Source: an uncultured Amylibacter sp.
Lineage (GTDB): Bacteria; Pseudomonadota; Alphaproteobacteria; Rhodobacterales; Rhodobacteraceae
Direction: 5' to 3'
DNA length: 64,000 nucleotides
Assembly: GCA_905182285.1 (NCBI GenBank)
Contig: CAJJAY010000012.1
Coordinates: forward strand, 1 to 64,000
Shown piece by piece: positions 25,525-35,787 of the stretch. Made by a program: the position numbers and the translations under genes. Within the stretch, counting starts at the first letter, position 1, and the number at the start of each line of letters is the position of its first letter. Under the pieces are notes generated by a model that saw nothing but the letters and a program-made list of their open reading frames with translations, did not search any database and had not been told where the DNA came from.

Positions 25525-27711
25525 TTAATTGATATTATAATAAGCATAAAATCCTTTTCCACTCCTATCTAATTCATAAAATATTTCTGGTGTAGAAAAT
25601 CTGATCCCATGTTTTTTAGTCAGATTATCACATATCACTATAGCCCGTTTAGTTCCAATCATATCAATCCAGCCAAAAGGCCCCCCCGACCAAGGCTGGA
25701 AACCCCAGCCAAGAACAGCGCCTACATCTCCTTCTCGTATATCCTCAAGAACACCTTCCTCGAGGGCACGCACAGCCTCTAATACCTGCGACATAGCAAG
25801 TCTAATTTTTACTTCTGTAATATCAGGTTGGCTTTTTGATACTCGCCAATGCAATTTCAATCCATCCCAAAAATCTGACCTCTTTCCTTTATCATTATAT
25901 ACATAAAATCCTTTTAAGGATTTTCGCCCCATCCGGCCCTCATTACACATCTTTTCAACAATAGTATCTGCAGGACTATAAGGATAAGAATTACCCATTG
26001 CAGTTTGAGTTGCTTTCATGATTTTTAAACACAATTCAATTGAGATCTCATCAGCCAATTGCAATGGACCAACTGGCATACCCATCAACTTTGCAGCACC
26101 TTCAATCAATCCAGGTTCAATGCCCTCATCTAACATTCTAATACCCTCATTTATGTAGGGCAATATGCATCGGTTTGCGTAAAAGTATCGTTCATCATTC
26201 ACTACAATTGGAGTTTTTTTGATTTGTTTTACAAAATCTAAAGCCATAGCGACTGCCTTATGGCCTGTATTTTTTCCTTTAATAATTTCAACTAAATTCA
26301 TTAAATGCACTGGGCTAAAAAAATGGATACCAATATAATTACTTTGATTACGGCTTGCTTTTGCCAGTTCAGAAATTGGTAAAGTTGAGGTATTCGTTGC
26401 AAAAATTATGTCTGGGGCAATCTCAGCTTCAACTGCTTTAGTAACAGAGTATTTAATTTTTGGATCCTCAAATACCGCTTCGATTATTAAATCACATCCC
26501 TTTAGGTCATCATATTTTATAGTTGGCAGAATTCTTGAAGTAATTTCATTTGCATCTTTTTTTGAAATTTTATTTCGCTTAACACTTTGATCTAATGTAT
26601 TTTCAATAGATAATAATCCTCTATCAACGCCCTCTTTATTTTGGTCTAACAAGACAACATTAATGCCAAACTTTGCTGATACAAAAGCAATGCCAGCACC
26701 CATCATTCCTGCACCTAAAATACCAACTTTTTTGATATGCATAGGTTTAATAGCTATTGGTCTTGAGTATCCATTTTCTAGAGCTGGCTTATAGTTATGT
26801 ATAGTTTTTACCATAGAATTTTGAGATGAATTTGTAAGAATATTTACAATCCAATTTATCTCTTTTTGAAGTGCGTAATCAAATTTATCATTTATATCTT
26901 TGTATAAGTCTTCAATCATGGCTTCAAAACTAGCATGAATACCATTTGCATCAGATTTCTTATTAGTTTCTGTTATGTAACTTTCAAAACTTATAAAATC
27001 TGAAATTATTGATTTTGTGGTTGTTTCAGTTTTTATATCAAACGGTTTTATAATATCTTTATTTGCTGCATTTTTTATCCATAATTTTGCTGATGGCATT
27101 AACTCCACCAATGGTAAAATTTGATCAACCATGCCATGGATTAAAGCATTCTCAAAATCTATTAATTCTCCTTTTTGTAATATCGATTTGCATAAGTCTT
27201 TGTTTACTTTTCTCATAAGTCTAGAAATGCCACCTGCTAGTGGCAGCATACCAACTAAAATATCAGGAAAGCCAATTTTTCCATTTCGATTATCACTGAC
27301 AAAAATTTTGTGACATGAGAGCGCAATTTCATATCCTATTCCAAGAGCATCACCGTTTAATGCGCACACAATTGGCTTCCCACCTATATTATCATTATCC
27401 ATTCCTGCTCGCTCAATCTTACGAGTTAAATCGTTAAAAACTTTAATACCTTTAAATAAGTTTTCTTTATGATCATTTGTAAATATCCCAGGAATTTTAC
27501 TCAGAGTATTTAGATCCATTCCACCAGAAAAATTATTTTTTTCAGAAAAAATGATAATACCAATTACTGTATCATTTGCTAACGCATGATCTATTTTAAT
27601 TTCTAAATCTGAAATAGATTGATGATCTATTATGTTAATATTTTTTAAGGGTGTGTCCCAAGAAAGCATAGCTATGCCATCTTCATCTATTTCATACTGA
27701 AAATCATTCAT
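25525..27711 (-). CDS. Bifunctional enoyl-CoA hydratase / 3-hydroxyacyl-CoA dehydrogenase (FadJ-like), hydratase site altered
   Basis: This is a beta-oxidation multifunctional protein of 728 residues. ATG 27711 is preferred because AGGAG precedes it. The N-terminal crotonase domain (1 to about 200) includes FSGGMDLNTL and ALGIGYEIALSCHKI. The 3-hydroxyacyl-CoA dehydrogenase NAD motif VGILGAGMMGAGIAFVSA is near residue 320, and its catalytic His/Glu pair is intact (GIHFFSPVHLMNLVEIIKG). In the hydratase, the first glutamate (GIGYE) is kept, but the second catalytic position reads FPDILVG, with Asp where Glu is usual. No thiolase partner is adjacent. Codon use is even more AT-rich than the neighbours. 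Confidence 0.87.
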   Translation of the reverse strand: MNDFQYEIDEDGIAMLSWDTPLKNINIIDHQSISDLEIKIDHALANDTVIGIIIFSEKNNFSGGMDLNTLSKIPGIFTNDHKENLFKGIKVFNDLTRKIERAGMDNDNIGGKPIVCALNGDALGIGYEIALSCHKIFVSDNRNGKIGFPDILVGMLPLAGGISRLMRKVNKDLCKSILQKGELIDFENALIHGMVDQILPLVELMPSAKLWIKNAANKDIIKPFDIKTETTTKSIISDFISFESYITETNKKSDANGIHASFEAMIEDLYKDINDKFDYALQKEINWIVNILTNSSQNSMVKTIHNYKPALENGYSRPIAIKPMHIKKVGILGAGMMGAGIAFVSAKFGINVVLLDQNKEGVDRGLLSIENTLDQSVKRNKISKKDANEITSRILPTIKYDDLKGCDLIIEAVFEDPKIKYSVTKAVEAEIAPDIIFATNTSTLPISELAKASRNQSNYIGIHFFSPVHLMNLVEIIKGKNTGHKAVAMALDFVKQIKKTPIVVNDERYFYANRCILPYINEGIRMLDEGIEPGLIEGAAKLMGMPVGPLQLADEISIELCLKIMKATQTAMGNSYPYSPADTIVEKMCNEGRMGRKSLKGFYVYNDKGKRSDFWDGLKLHWRVSKSQPDITEVKIRLAMSQVLEAVRALEEGVLEDIREGDVGAVLGWGFQPWSGGPFGWIDMIGTKRAIVICDNLTKKHGIRFSTPEIFYELDRSGKGFYAYYNIN

Positions 27712-27844
27712 CTTAGGGGCTCCTAAATTCAACATAGAGTTTAGTATATTAATTAGAAATTCTTCATAGCTTGTATCTCATAGTAATAGCATTGTATGCC
27801 ATAAATGATTAATTTTTCTACTAGGTTTAAGGGTAAGCTTTAAA

Positions 27845-29110
27845 ATGCCAACCAATCCATCATTAAAACAAAGCACTCCAATATGGTGTAAAATTGGATT
27901 ACTCTCGTTTGGTGGCCCAGCGGCACAAATAGCATTAATGCATCGTGAAATTGTTGAAAATAAAAACTGGCTATCAGAAGAACAGTTTTTAAATGCACTC
28001 AATTTCTGCATGTTACTACCTGGTCCAGAAGCAATGCAATTAGCTACATACTCAGGTTGGCGGATAAATGGAATTCTAGGTGGATTAATTGCTGGTCTAC
28101 TATTTATCTTACCAGGCGCTATTGTAATTACATTCTTAGCAACCATGTATGCCTTTTTTGGTGATATGCCTCTCGTAAATTCTTTATTTATTGGAGTTAA
28201 AGCAACAGTAATAATTATTGTTCTTGAGGCTTTACTTAAAGTATCAAAGAAAGCACTGAAAACACACACTCATTCATCAATAGCAGCTATTGCTTTTGTA
28301 GGTATATTTTTCTTTAACCTACCATATCCATTAATTATTTTGGCTTCAGCCATATTTGGATATTTTGCATTACCAAATAAATTTGGTTTTACTCCTATCC
28401 AACGAACACAAACCATTACCAAAACATTAAAGACAGTTCTCATCTGGCTGGCAATATGGTGGATTCCTATTCTAATGGTGTATCTATTTTCAGATCATGA
28501 AATACTTAGTGAAATAACAATCTTTTTTTCAAAATTAGCCGTTGTGACATTTGGAGGTGCATATGCAGTTTTAACTTATATGGCTCAGGATGTTGTGACT
28601 ACAAAAGAATGGTTAACAGCCGGCCAAATGATGGATGGATTAGGCCTCGCGGAAACAACTCCAGGACCTTTAATTTTAATAACAGAATTTGTGGGATTTA
28701 TTGCAGGGTTTAAAGATGGGGGAATCATAGTAGCAATTTCGGCTGCTTTTTTAACTTTATGGGTCACCTTTGCACCATGCTTTTTATGGATATTTGCGGG
28801 CGCTCCTTATATCGATTGGGTTGGTTCTCAGCCACGATTACATGGAGCATTATCAGCTATAACAGCGGCAGTCGTAGGAGTAATATTAAACTTATCTGTT
28901 TGGTTTGCTCTGCACGTATTTTTTGAAAAAGTGAATGAATTACAATTTGGTCCCATTAATTTATTATGGCCAAATTTTAATAATGTAAGTCTTATTGCAG
29001 TTTTTTTGACTATTATATCTGCTTGGTTACTTATCAAACTAAAATGGAATATAATATGGGTTTTACTAATTAATGCCACTTTGGCACTGATGCAAAGCCT
29101 TATATTCTAA
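27845..29110 (+). CDS. chrA: Chromate transporter family protein
   Basis: This is a 421-residue CHR-family membrane protein with two homologous halves. The first carries GLLSFGGPAAQIALMHRE and LLPGPEAMQLATYSGWR; the second carries AVVTFGGAYAVLTYMAQD and LAETTPGPLILITEFVGF. This is the long-chain, two-domain ChrA type. Known members export chromate, but the family is common in bacteria not exposed to chromate, so the native anion may differ. It is divergent from the FadJ-like gene and ends at a clear terminator. Confidence 0.92.
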   Translation: MPTNPSLKQSTPIWCKIGLLSFGGPAAQIALMHREIVENKNWLSEEQFLNALNFCMLLPGPEAMQLATYSGWRINGILGGLIAGLLFILPGAIVITFLATMYAFFGDMPLVNSLFIGVKATVIIIVLEALLKVSKKALKTHTHSSIAAIAFVGIFFFNLPYPLIILASAIFGYFALPNKFGFTPIQRTQTITKTLKTVLIWLAIWWIPILMVYLFSDHEILSEITIFFSKLAVVTFGGAYAVLTYMAQDVVTTKEWLTAGQMMDGLGLAETTPGPLILITEFVGFIAGFKDGGIIVAISAAFLTLWVTFAPCFLWIFAGAPYIDWVGSQPRLHGALSAITAAVVGVILNLSVWFALHVFFEKVNELQFGPINLLWPNFNNVSLIAVFLTIISAWLLIKLKWNIIWVLLINATLALMQSLIF

Positions 29111-29114
29111 AATT

Positions 29115-29162
29115 TATCTGACCAAATTTATAATAATTTGATCAGATAGAATAAATATTTTT
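29115..29162 (+). terminator. Terminator of chrA
   Basis: A 14-bp inverted repeat with one mismatch (TATCTGACCAAATT / AATTTGATCAGATA) and a 6-nt loop is followed at short distance by TTTTTTT. It sits between convergent chrA and lysyl-tRNA synthetase genes and may serve both. Confidence 0.7.
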
Positions 29163-29165
29163 TTA

Positions 29166-30815
29166 TTAACCTATTAACTCACCATTAAGGCCTTGATTGA
29201 TAAGTTCTATGGTTTCATTAACACCATAGAGAGCAATAAACCCTCCAAACCTCGGGCCTTGTGAAGCTCCTAAAAGAATTTCATAAATTGCTTGGAACCA
29301 ATCACGAAGGTTTTCAAAGTTGTGATTTTTACCAACTGCAAAAACCAATGTCTGCAAATCGTCCCCATCAGATAATGAATAATTTGTAAGATCTTCTGGA
29401 TCTTTACCTATATCCAAATTCTTTTTATCAATCATACCTTTTGCAACATCAACCGATGCAAGACCCAAAACTAAATCATTTAATGCAGCCCGCTCTTGAT
29501 CTGATGGAATTCTGAATATTTTCGATGGCTTTACAAAATCATGAAAATAACGAACTGCAAAACCAGCAGCATTATCCATAACAGGATTGGTTTCTGGGGA
29601 TGCTTCAGGGGCATATTTATTAATAAAACCCCACATTGCATCTTTAGTTTCTGCACTAGAAACTGAAGCCAAATTTAGAAGCATTGCAAATGGAATTACC
29701 ATATCTGATTTTGGGACATTTCCTTTATGAATATGATAAACAGGATTGTTGAGTTGAGCTTTAACATCCTGAGTATGATAAGCACGTAATTGTTGGTGAT
29801 ATTCATCAACAGCTTTTGGTATAACGTCAAAATGCATACGTTTTGCTGTTCCTGGTTTTTGATACATAAAGTATGATAAACTTTCAGAGCTCGCATAAGT
29901 CAGCCACTCATCTATGGAAACACCATTTCCTTTAGATTTTGAAATTTTTTCACCATTTTCATCCAAAAATAATTCATAGAAAAAATGTGATGGAGCTGGT
30001 GCTCCTAGTATACGGCAAATCTTATCATAAATATGTGTATTGGTTGAATGGTCTTTACCATACATCTCAAAATCTACATTTAAGGCTGACCAACGTGCAC
30101 CAAAATCTGGTTTCCACTGCAATTTAACATTACCACCAGTCACACTTAGTGTTGTTTCTGTTCCATCTTCATCATCAAATGTAATAGTACCACTTTCCTT
30201 ACTCACAGACTTCATTGGTACATAAAGAACTCGGCCAGTTTTTGGGGAAATGGGCAGAAATATTGAATAACTTTTTTGTCGCTCTTCGCGAAGAGAAGCT
30301 AACATTACTTCCATTATCTCATCATACTTTTCAACAGCTCTTAATAACACTTCATCAAATGCACCTGATCGATAATATTCTGTTGATGAATAAAAATCAT
30401 ATTCAAATCCAAACGTATCCAAGAAACGGCACAACATAGCATTATTGTGCGCACCAAAACTATCATGCGTGCCAAATGGATCTGGGACATCTGTTAAAGG
30501 TTTTTGCAAAAAGTCCTGCATCATATCTTGATTGGGTACATTTCCTGGAACTTTGCGCATTCCATCAAGATCATCAGAAAATGAAACCAATTTTGTCGGC
30601 ATACCACTTATTACTTCGAATGCATGTTGAATCATTGCAGTTCTAGCCACTTCACCAAAAGTTCCAATATGAGGCAAGCCAGATGGTCCATAACCAGTTT
30701 CAAAAAGTACATAACCCTTTTCTGGTAATTGACCTTTTAAACGTTTTAACACCTTACGGGCTTCATCAAATGGCCAAGCTTTAGATTTTAAGGCTTCTTC
30801 GTGCAAATTAGACAT
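29166..30815 (-). CDS. lysK: Class I lysyl-tRNA synthetase
   Basis: This charges tRNA-Lys using the class I fold found in archaea, spirochaetes and many alphaproteobacteria, instead of the class II LysS. ATG 30815 gives 549 residues ([19 protein letters not shown]); the track ORF adds 16 unsupported residues. Signatures are the HIGH-type [10 protein letters not shown] and the KMSKS-type [30 protein letters not shown] is typical of the active-site region. Divergent from the TerB-like gene. Confidence 0.95.
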   Translation of the reverse strand: MSNLHEEALKSKAWPFDEARKVLKRLKGQLPEKGYVLFETGYGPSGLPHIGTFGEVARTAMIQHAFEVISGMPTKLVSFSDDLDGMRKVPGNVPNQDMMQDFLQKPLTDVPDPFGTHDSFGAHNNAMLCRFLDTFGFEYDFYSSTEYYRSGAFDEVLLRAVEKYDEIMEVMLASLREERQKSYSIFLPISPKTGRVLYVPMKSVSKESGTITFDDEDGTETTLSVTGGNVKLQWKPDFGARWSALNVDFEMYGKDHSTNTHIYDKICRILGAPAPSHFFYELFLDENGEKISKSKGNGVSIDEWLTYASSESLSYFMYQKPGTAKRMHFDVIPKAVDEYHQQLRAYHTQDVKAQLNNPVYHIHKGNVPKSDMVIPFAMLLNLASVSSAETKDAMWGFINKYAPEASPETNPVMDNAAGFAVRYFHDFVKPSKIFRIPSDQERAALNDLVLGLASVDVAKGMIDKKNLDIGKDPEDLTNYSLSDGDDLQTLVFAVGKNHNFENLRDWFQAIYEILLGASQGPRFGGFIALYGVNETIELINQGLNGELIG

Positions 30816-30908
30816 ATTTTTTCCAATAAAAATGGTTATTCCACTACTCCCTATTGCTCCCAAGCCAGTTGGTCAATATTCTGTTAACAACAAAAATAAA
30901 GATTCCAA

Positions 30909-31334
30909 ATGACACAAGATGAAACAACCCCGTGGTCACCCCAAGATGCTCTGATAGCAATGATGGTTGCAATTTCTGTATCTGACCAAAATATTAAGAC
31001 ATTAGAACTACTTTCAATTGAAAGAACAGTTAATCATTTACCTATTTTTGCAAATTATAATGTTGATCATTTAAAAAGTGTTTGTAATGCCGTTTTTGAC
31101 TTACTTTCAGAAGAAGAAGGCCTAGATGCTCTCTTTGGTCTGGTCACTGCGGCATTACCAGAAAAACTTTACGAAACTGCGTATGCTTTATGCTGTGATT
31201 TAGCAGCAACAGATGGTCGCTTAAGAGAAGAAGAATTACGCTTTTTGCAAGAAACACGTTATGTATTAAATATTTCACGATTAAATACTGCAGCTATTGA
31301 ACGTGGAGCAAGAGCCAGACACATGGTTCTCTAA
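30909..31334 (+). CDS. TerB-family (tellurite resistance-like) protein
   Basis: This 141-residue all-helical protein is of the TerB/DjlA-like fold. Marks are PQDALIAMMVAISVSDQNIKTLEL at the N-terminus, with the characteristic AD/SD acidic turn, and AYALCCDLAATDGRLREEELRFLQ in the second half. Tellurite resistance is not implied; most such proteins lack known function. The stop abuts the convergent nadD stop with no gap. Confidence 0.8.
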   Translation: MTQDETTPWSPQDALIAMMVAISVSDQNIKTLELLSIERTVNHLPIFANYNVDHLKSVCNAVFDLLSEEEGLDALFGLVTAALPEKLYETAYALCCDLAATDGRLREEELRFLQETRYVLNISRLNTAAIERGARARHMVL

Positions 31335-31937
31335 TCATTTAGACCAGTTGCCCTCCCTTCTAATCCGTGAAGAAGACTCTTCATCCATCGGCCCAGTTAA
31401 AAGGCTCCAAGATGGAGCTTCTTTAAAAGGTAGTGCAGTTGAAAATTGTGCTGGAAGGCGACTTTCTCTAAACATTCTTGCTGCAGGGGAACAATTGGCA
31501 GCAAGTTGTTGGTTTGGTCTGGCCATAACACCGACTGGAAGCATGTGCATAATATCTTGCCATCTATCCCAATGGTGAAATGTTGCTAGATTATCTGCAC
31601 CCATCAACCAAACGAACCTAACGCCTAAATACTTTGCCTTTAGCATCGTTAGAGTTTGAGCCGTGTATCGAGTTTTAAAAGTTCTCTCTAAATCAGTAAC
31701 AATTATATTTGGATGATTGACCAATTCCATACAAGCAGACATTCGTCTATCCAAATCTGCCGGCATATCATTCTTTAATGGATTGCCAGGGCTGACCAAC
31801 CACCAAATACGATCTAGGTTAAATTCTTTCATAGCCCATTTACTAATATGCAAATGTCCAGAATGAGGTGGGTCAAATGACCCCCCAAGAAGGCCTACTC
31901 GCAAACCATGTGTTGCTAGTGGCATACCATTTTTCAT
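31335..31937 (-). CDS. nadD: Nicotinate-nucleotide adenylyltransferase
   Basis: This enzyme joins nicotinate mononucleotide and ATP to make deamido-NAD in NAD synthesis. It has 200 residues. The nucleotidyltransferase motif GGSFDPPHSGHLHIS (HxGH) is at the N-terminus, with WWLVSPGNPLK, the substrate-binding FVWLMGADNLATFHHWDRW, and a C-terminal SSSRIRR replacing the ISSTxIR motif. It overlaps the stop of the siderophore-interacting gene by four bases. Confidence 0.94.
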   Translation of the reverse strand: MKNGMPLATHGLRVGLLGGSFDPPHSGHLHISKWAMKEFNLDRIWWLVSPGNPLKNDMPADLDRRMSACMELVNHPNIIVTDLERTFKTRYTAQTLTMLKAKYLGVRFVWLMGADNLATFHHWDRWQDIMHMLPVGVMARPNQQLAANCSPAARMFRESRLPAQFSTALPFKEAPSWSLLTGPMDEESSSRIRREGNWSK

Positions 31938-32716
31938 TTTTCCAACCTTTTTTGAGCTTGATGCTCATCTTCAATTAAACCTATTTTCCAATAGCCACTT
32001 ATATAAATATCATCTTTAGGAATTTGGGTTTCGTCTTTAAAAAAAGTGCGTAAAGATTTAATAACCCCACTTTCACCAGCTATGCATGTTTGTATAATTC
32101 CATCTGGAAAACTTTTTGCCCTTATGATTGTTTCTTGTGCTCGTGAAGGAATATGTGGATCAGATTGGATTAACCAATTTATATCAATACCTTTTGGAGC
32201 ATATATATTTTGTATATCTTCTTTACTTTGAACTTCTATTATGGCCATTCCAACAGCATTTTTGGGTAATTTTTCTAATGTTGCTGCCACAACAGGTAAA
32301 GCAGACATGTCTGCGGCCAATAGATACCAGTCTGCATAATAATCTTTTATTTTTACTTCACTTGGGCCCCTAAAACCTAAGAAGTCGCCAGGCTTTGCGT
32401 TTAAAGCAAAATTTGATGCAGGCCCTTCGTCACCATGTACAACAAAATCAATATCAAGTTCCAAAAGATCCTTACGAAAATTTCTCACAGTATAAGTTCG
32501 AACAGTCGGCCTTGGGCCACTTAATATTTGTTCTATCAAATCATCGGGGCTTTGATTCTTATTTGGAATAAAAATCTTGCAATTTGCCCCTTCACAACCT
32601 TCTGACCTACTTTTTAATTCAGGTGAGGTTAATACAATGCGTATCATATGTGGAGATAAAAAAAATGCATCTTTCACAGACAAAATACATGGCATTGGTT
32701 TGGGCTTTATTGACAT
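31934..32716 (-). CDS. Siderophore-interacting (ViuB-type) FAD reductase
   Basis: This 260-residue flavoprotein is of the SIP family, which reduces ferric siderophores in the cytoplasm to free iron. The start is ATG 32716, with AAGGAT seven bases upstream; the track adds eight residues. Marks are FAD-binding RTYTVRNF, LDIDFVVHGDEGPASNFAL, GFRGPSEV and the closing SGYWKIGLIEDEHQAQKR. A near-perfect 20-bp palindrome about 48 bp upstream fits iron control. nadD follows with a four-base overlap. No siderophore receptor is nearby. Confidence 0.9.
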   Translation of the reverse strand: MSIKPKPMPCILSVKDAFFLSPHMIRIVLTSPELKSRSEGCEGANCKIFIPNKNQSPDDLIEQILSGPRPTVRTYTVRNFRKDLLELDIDFVVHGDEGPASNFALNAKPGDFLGFRGPSEVKIKDYYADWYLLAADMSALPVVAATLEKLPKNAVGMAIIEVQSKEDIQNIYAPKGIDINWLIQSDPHIPSRAQETIIRAKSFPDGIIQTCIAGESGVIKSLRTFFKDETQIPKDDIYISGYWKIGLIEDEHQAQKRLEK

Positions 32717-32763
32717 ACTATTATCCTTGAGTATTTCCAATTTAGAAACAAGCTAGCTGCATT

Positions 32764-32783
32764 TTGTTATATTAATAAAACAA
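32764..32783. promoter_or_regulatory. Palindromic operator candidate upstream of siderophore-interacting gene
   Basis: TTGTTATATTAATAAAACAA is a 20-bp palindrome with one mismatched pair. It lies in the divergent gap 48 bp from the SIP start and 116 bp from ettA. An iron regulator (Fur, RirA or Irr type) is a natural guess, but the sequence matches no box I can name with confidence. Confidence 0.4.
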
Positions 32784-32898
32784 ACAAGCCAATATACATA
32801 TAAAACTAAAAGGTTATTTAAAATTTAAAGTCACCGATTGCACCCTTCGTCATGCTCAGATAAAACGCAACAAATCATTAATTTCTTGGAGTCAAAAA

Positions 32899-34554
32899 AT
32901 GGCCGCATACCAATACGTATATCATATGGATGGAGTATCCAAAACATACCCTGGTGGGAAAAAATGCTTTGAAAATGTCCGGCTTTCATTTCTTCCTGGA
33001 GTGAAAATTGGTGTGGTTGGAGTTAACGGTACCGGTAAATCAACTCTTATGCGCATCATGGCGGGTATTGATAAGGATTTTACTGGCGAAGCTTGGCATG
33101 CTGAAGGTGCTACTGTTGGTTATCTAGAACAAGAACCTATTCTAGATCCTACATTATCAGTTCGAGATAATGTTATGTTGGCCGTTGCTGAGAAAAAAGC
33201 CATTCTGGATAAATATAATGATTTAGCAATGAATTATTCTGAAGAAACAGCAGATGAGATGGCATCATTACAAGATCAAATTGATGCTGAAGATTTGTGG
33301 AACTTAGATGCATCGATAGATATTGCAATGGAAGCGCTACGCTGCCCAGCTGATGATGCTGATGTAACAACATTATCAGGTGGTGAGGCTCGACGCGTAG
33401 CTCTGTGTAAACTGCTTTTACAAAAACCAGACATGTTACTTCTTGACGAACCAACAAACCATTTAGATGCAGAAACTATTGCTTGGCTACAAAACCATTT
33501 AAAAGACTATAAAGGTACTATACTAATTGTTACACACGATAGATATTTCTTAGACGATATAACAACCTGGATCCTTGAATTAGATCGTGGACGCGGAATT
33601 CCTTACGAAGGCAATTATTCAGCTTGGGTAGAGCAAAAAGCTAAAAGACTAGCCCACGAAGCTAAAGATGATAAAACTCGTCAGAAAACTCTAGAACGAG
33701 AGTTAAAATGGATGCGCCAAGGTGCAAAAGCACGCCAAGCAAAATCAAAAGCCCGTATATCTGCTTATAATGAAATGGCAGATCAGTCAGAGCGCGAAAA
33801 AGTAGGCTCAGCTCAAATAGTTATACCGAATGGCCCAAGGCTAGGCTCTAAAGTAATTGAAGTTAATAATATTTCAAAAGCATTTGGTGACAATCTCCTT
33901 ATAGACGACCTATCTTTCAGCTTACCACCAGGTGGAATTGTTGGTGTAATTGGCCCAAATGGTGCAGGTAAATCAACATTATTTCGAATGTTGACTGGAC
34001 AAGAAACTCCAGACAATGGTGCCGTGGAATTTGGCGATACAGTTCAGCTATCATATGTAGATCAATCTCGCGCCGACTTAGATGGTAAAAAAACTGTTTG
34101 GGAAGAAATATCAGGTGGCCAAGAGATTATTGAGTTAGGCGATGCTGAAATGAATAGTCGTGCTTACTGTGGCGCTTTTAATTTTAAAGGTGGTGACCAA
34201 CAAAAACCTCTAAATCTATTATCAGGTGGTGAGCGTAATCGAGTTCATATGGCAAAATTATTACGAGAAGGTGGAAATGTTTTACTTCTCGATGAACCAA
34301 CAAATGATTTAGATGTAGAAACACTACGCGCCTTGGAAGATGCCATTGAAGATTTTGCAGGTTGCGCAGTAATTATCTCTCACGACAGATTCTTTTTAGA
34401 TCGATTGTGTACACACATGTTAGCATTTGAGGGCGATAGTCACGTAGAATGGTTTGAGGGTAACTTTGAAGAGTATGAGGAAGATAAAAAACGCCGCCTA
34501 GGTCCTAATGCTCTAGAACCAACACGCGTTAAATACAAAAAATTTACACGTTAA
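32899..34554 (+). CDS. ettA: Energy-dependent translational throttle protein EttA (ABC-F)
   Basis: This is a soluble ABC-F ATPase that binds the ribosomal E site and couples translation to energy charge. It has 551 residues with tandem ATPase domains. The first has Walker A GVNGTGKST, signature LSGGEARRVALCK and Walker B LLLDEPTNHLD; the second has GPNGAGKST, LLSGGERNRVHMAK and LLLDEPTNDLD. A basic linker (RQKTLERELKWMRQGAKARQAKSKAR) joins them. ATG follows GGAG. A terminator follows the gene. Confidence 0.96.
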   Translation: MAAYQYVYHMDGVSKTYPGGKKCFENVRLSFLPGVKIGVVGVNGTGKSTLMRIMAGIDKDFTGEAWHAEGATVGYLEQEPILDPTLSVRDNVMLAVAEKKAILDKYNDLAMNYSEETADEMASLQDQIDAEDLWNLDASIDIAMEALRCPADDADVTTLSGGEARRVALCKLLLQKPDMLLLDEPTNHLDAETIAWLQNHLKDYKGTILIVTHDRYFLDDITTWILELDRGRGIPYEGNYSAWVEQKAKRLAHEAKDDKTRQKTLERELKWMRQGAKARQAKSKARISAYNEMADQSEREKVGSAQIVIPNGPRLGSKVIEVNNISKAFGDNLLIDDLSFSLPPGGIVGVIGPNGAGKSTLFRMLTGQETPDNGAVEFGDTVQLSYVDQSRADLDGKKTVWEEISGGQEIIELGDAEMNSRAYCGAFNFKGGDQQKPLNLLSGGERNRVHMAKLLREGGNVLLLDEPTNDLDVETLRALEDAIEDFAGCAVIISHDRFFLDRLCTHMLAFEGDSHVEWFEGNFEEYEEDKKRRLGPNALEPTRVKYKKFTR

Positions 34555-34564
34555 TTTGAAAATT

Positions 34565-34604
34565 AATTAAAGGCTCTGGGTGCAAAAACTCAAAGCCTTT
34601 AATT
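34565..34604. terminator. Bidirectional terminator between ettA and glycosyltransferase
   Basis: An 11-bp perfect stem (AATTAAAGGCT and its complement) with an 18-nt loop lies between two convergent genes, followed by TTTATAT on the plus strand. Confidence 0.75.
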
Positions 34605-34617
34605 TATATATATCTAA

Positions 34618-35664
34618 TTAATCTTTTAAAAGGCTCAGATAGGCCTTATTGATACCATTGACTTCTTGTTCAATGGAATAATTTTCTAAAATATATTTCC
34701 TAGAAATTTCTGAAAAAATATCTAATTCATCATTTTTAGAAAGCCAGTGCAAGACTGCTTTAGCTGCATTAGCTACATCTTCTAACTCAACAACCGACCC
34801 ATATTTTCCGTGAGATGAAAACTCTTCAAAATATCCAGTTTTCGAACCAACAAATGGCGTTCCAGAAGCTAAAGCTTCTAATGGTGTCATTCCATATCCT
34901 TCATATCTCGGAAGCGCAATTAATAGCGAGATCGCTGATATAACTTTTGGCATATTTTCAGCACTAATTTCATCCGTAAATATTATTCGGTCAGATAAAT
35001 TTTCTTTTGCAATTTTTTTAATTAATTTTTCTTTAAATTTTTTATGTTTATTTTCAGTTTTACCAATAATAAGCGCAACCATACTTGGTTTCTGTGGCAT
35101 TATAGTTAACATCGTTTCAACAAATAGATCTGTACCTTTTTCTGGTCGAATTCTTCCAACACAAGCTACACCAAAATCTCCACCATACCCTAGTTGCCTC
35201 CATGCTTTGTCTCTATCCAAAATAGGAAAGAAATTCTCTGTAGATACCCCGTGTGGTACTACTGAATGTACATTATCAATAAATGAAGCCGCTTCTTTAG
35301 ATGTTGCAATCAAAAGATCCATTTTAGATATCAACCAACGTGGATAAAGCGAATGTCGCCTCTGTGCTGCTGAAGTAAATACTATTTTAATTCGTTTTTT
35401 TAATACATCTCGCACCCAAATTGCTATTCGCATTTCTTGATTCCGTCGAACATGCCAAATTGTAAAATCAGAGTCATTTTCAAATCTATTTGATATTTCT
35501 ATTGCTTCCTTTTTTGAAATTGGGTCAGGACAATCTGGCAGTGGCACACCAACCAAATGAATATCCAGTGAATTCTTTTGAACGGCCACTACGTTAGCAG
35601 TAGTTGATGAAACACCTGTAAAATTCTTATTAAAGTTTGTGACTAAAACTCTAGGTATTTGCAT
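34618..35664 (-). CDS. Glycosyltransferase family 4, probable LPS core enzyme
   Basis: This 348-residue GT-B fold glycosyltransferase starts at ATG 35664, with AAAGGA eight bases upstream; the track starts two codons earlier at GTG. Donor-site marks are VGRIRPEKGTDLFVE and the EX7E-type RYEGYGMTPLEALASGTP. No signal or membrane segment is present. It is divergent from waaA and near lpxL, which suggests lipopolysaccharide core sugar addition, perhaps the first mannose as in rhizobial LpcC. Sugar and acceptor are inference. Confidence 0.85.
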   Translation of the reverse strand: MQIPRVLVTNFNKNFTGVSSTTANVVAVQKNSLDIHLVGVPLPDCPDPISKKEAIEISNRFENDSDFTIWHVRRNQEMRIAIWVRDVLKKRIKIVFTSAAQRRHSLYPRWLISKMDLLIATSKEAASFIDNVHSVVPHGVSTENFFPILDRDKAWRQLGYGGDFGVACVGRIRPEKGTDLFVETMLTIMPQKPSMVALIIGKTENKHKKFKEKLIKKIAKENLSDRIIFTDEISAENMPKVISAISLLIALPRYEGYGMTPLEALASGTPFVGSKTGYFEEFSSHGKYGSVVELEDVANAAKAVLHWLSKNDELDIFSEISRKYILENYSIEQEVNGINKAYLSLLKD

Positions 35665-35787
35665 TTTCACATTCCTTTATAGATGTTCATTAGTATAATA
35701 TGCATAAATTTAAATTGCACTAACCGAAAACACAGTTTCCATTGTAAAGCATGATCTAGTATACAAAAAAAAACGGGGTGAAGTTCA

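Noticed and set aside
27845-29110. chrA as evidence of metal-resistance cargo
   Set aside because: CHR transporters are widespread in marine bacteria, and there is no mobile element or other resistance gene nearby.
30909-31334. TerB-like gene as part of a tellurite or phage-defence ter cluster
   Set aside because: No TerC, TerD or TerY neighbours; it stands alone between housekeeping genes.
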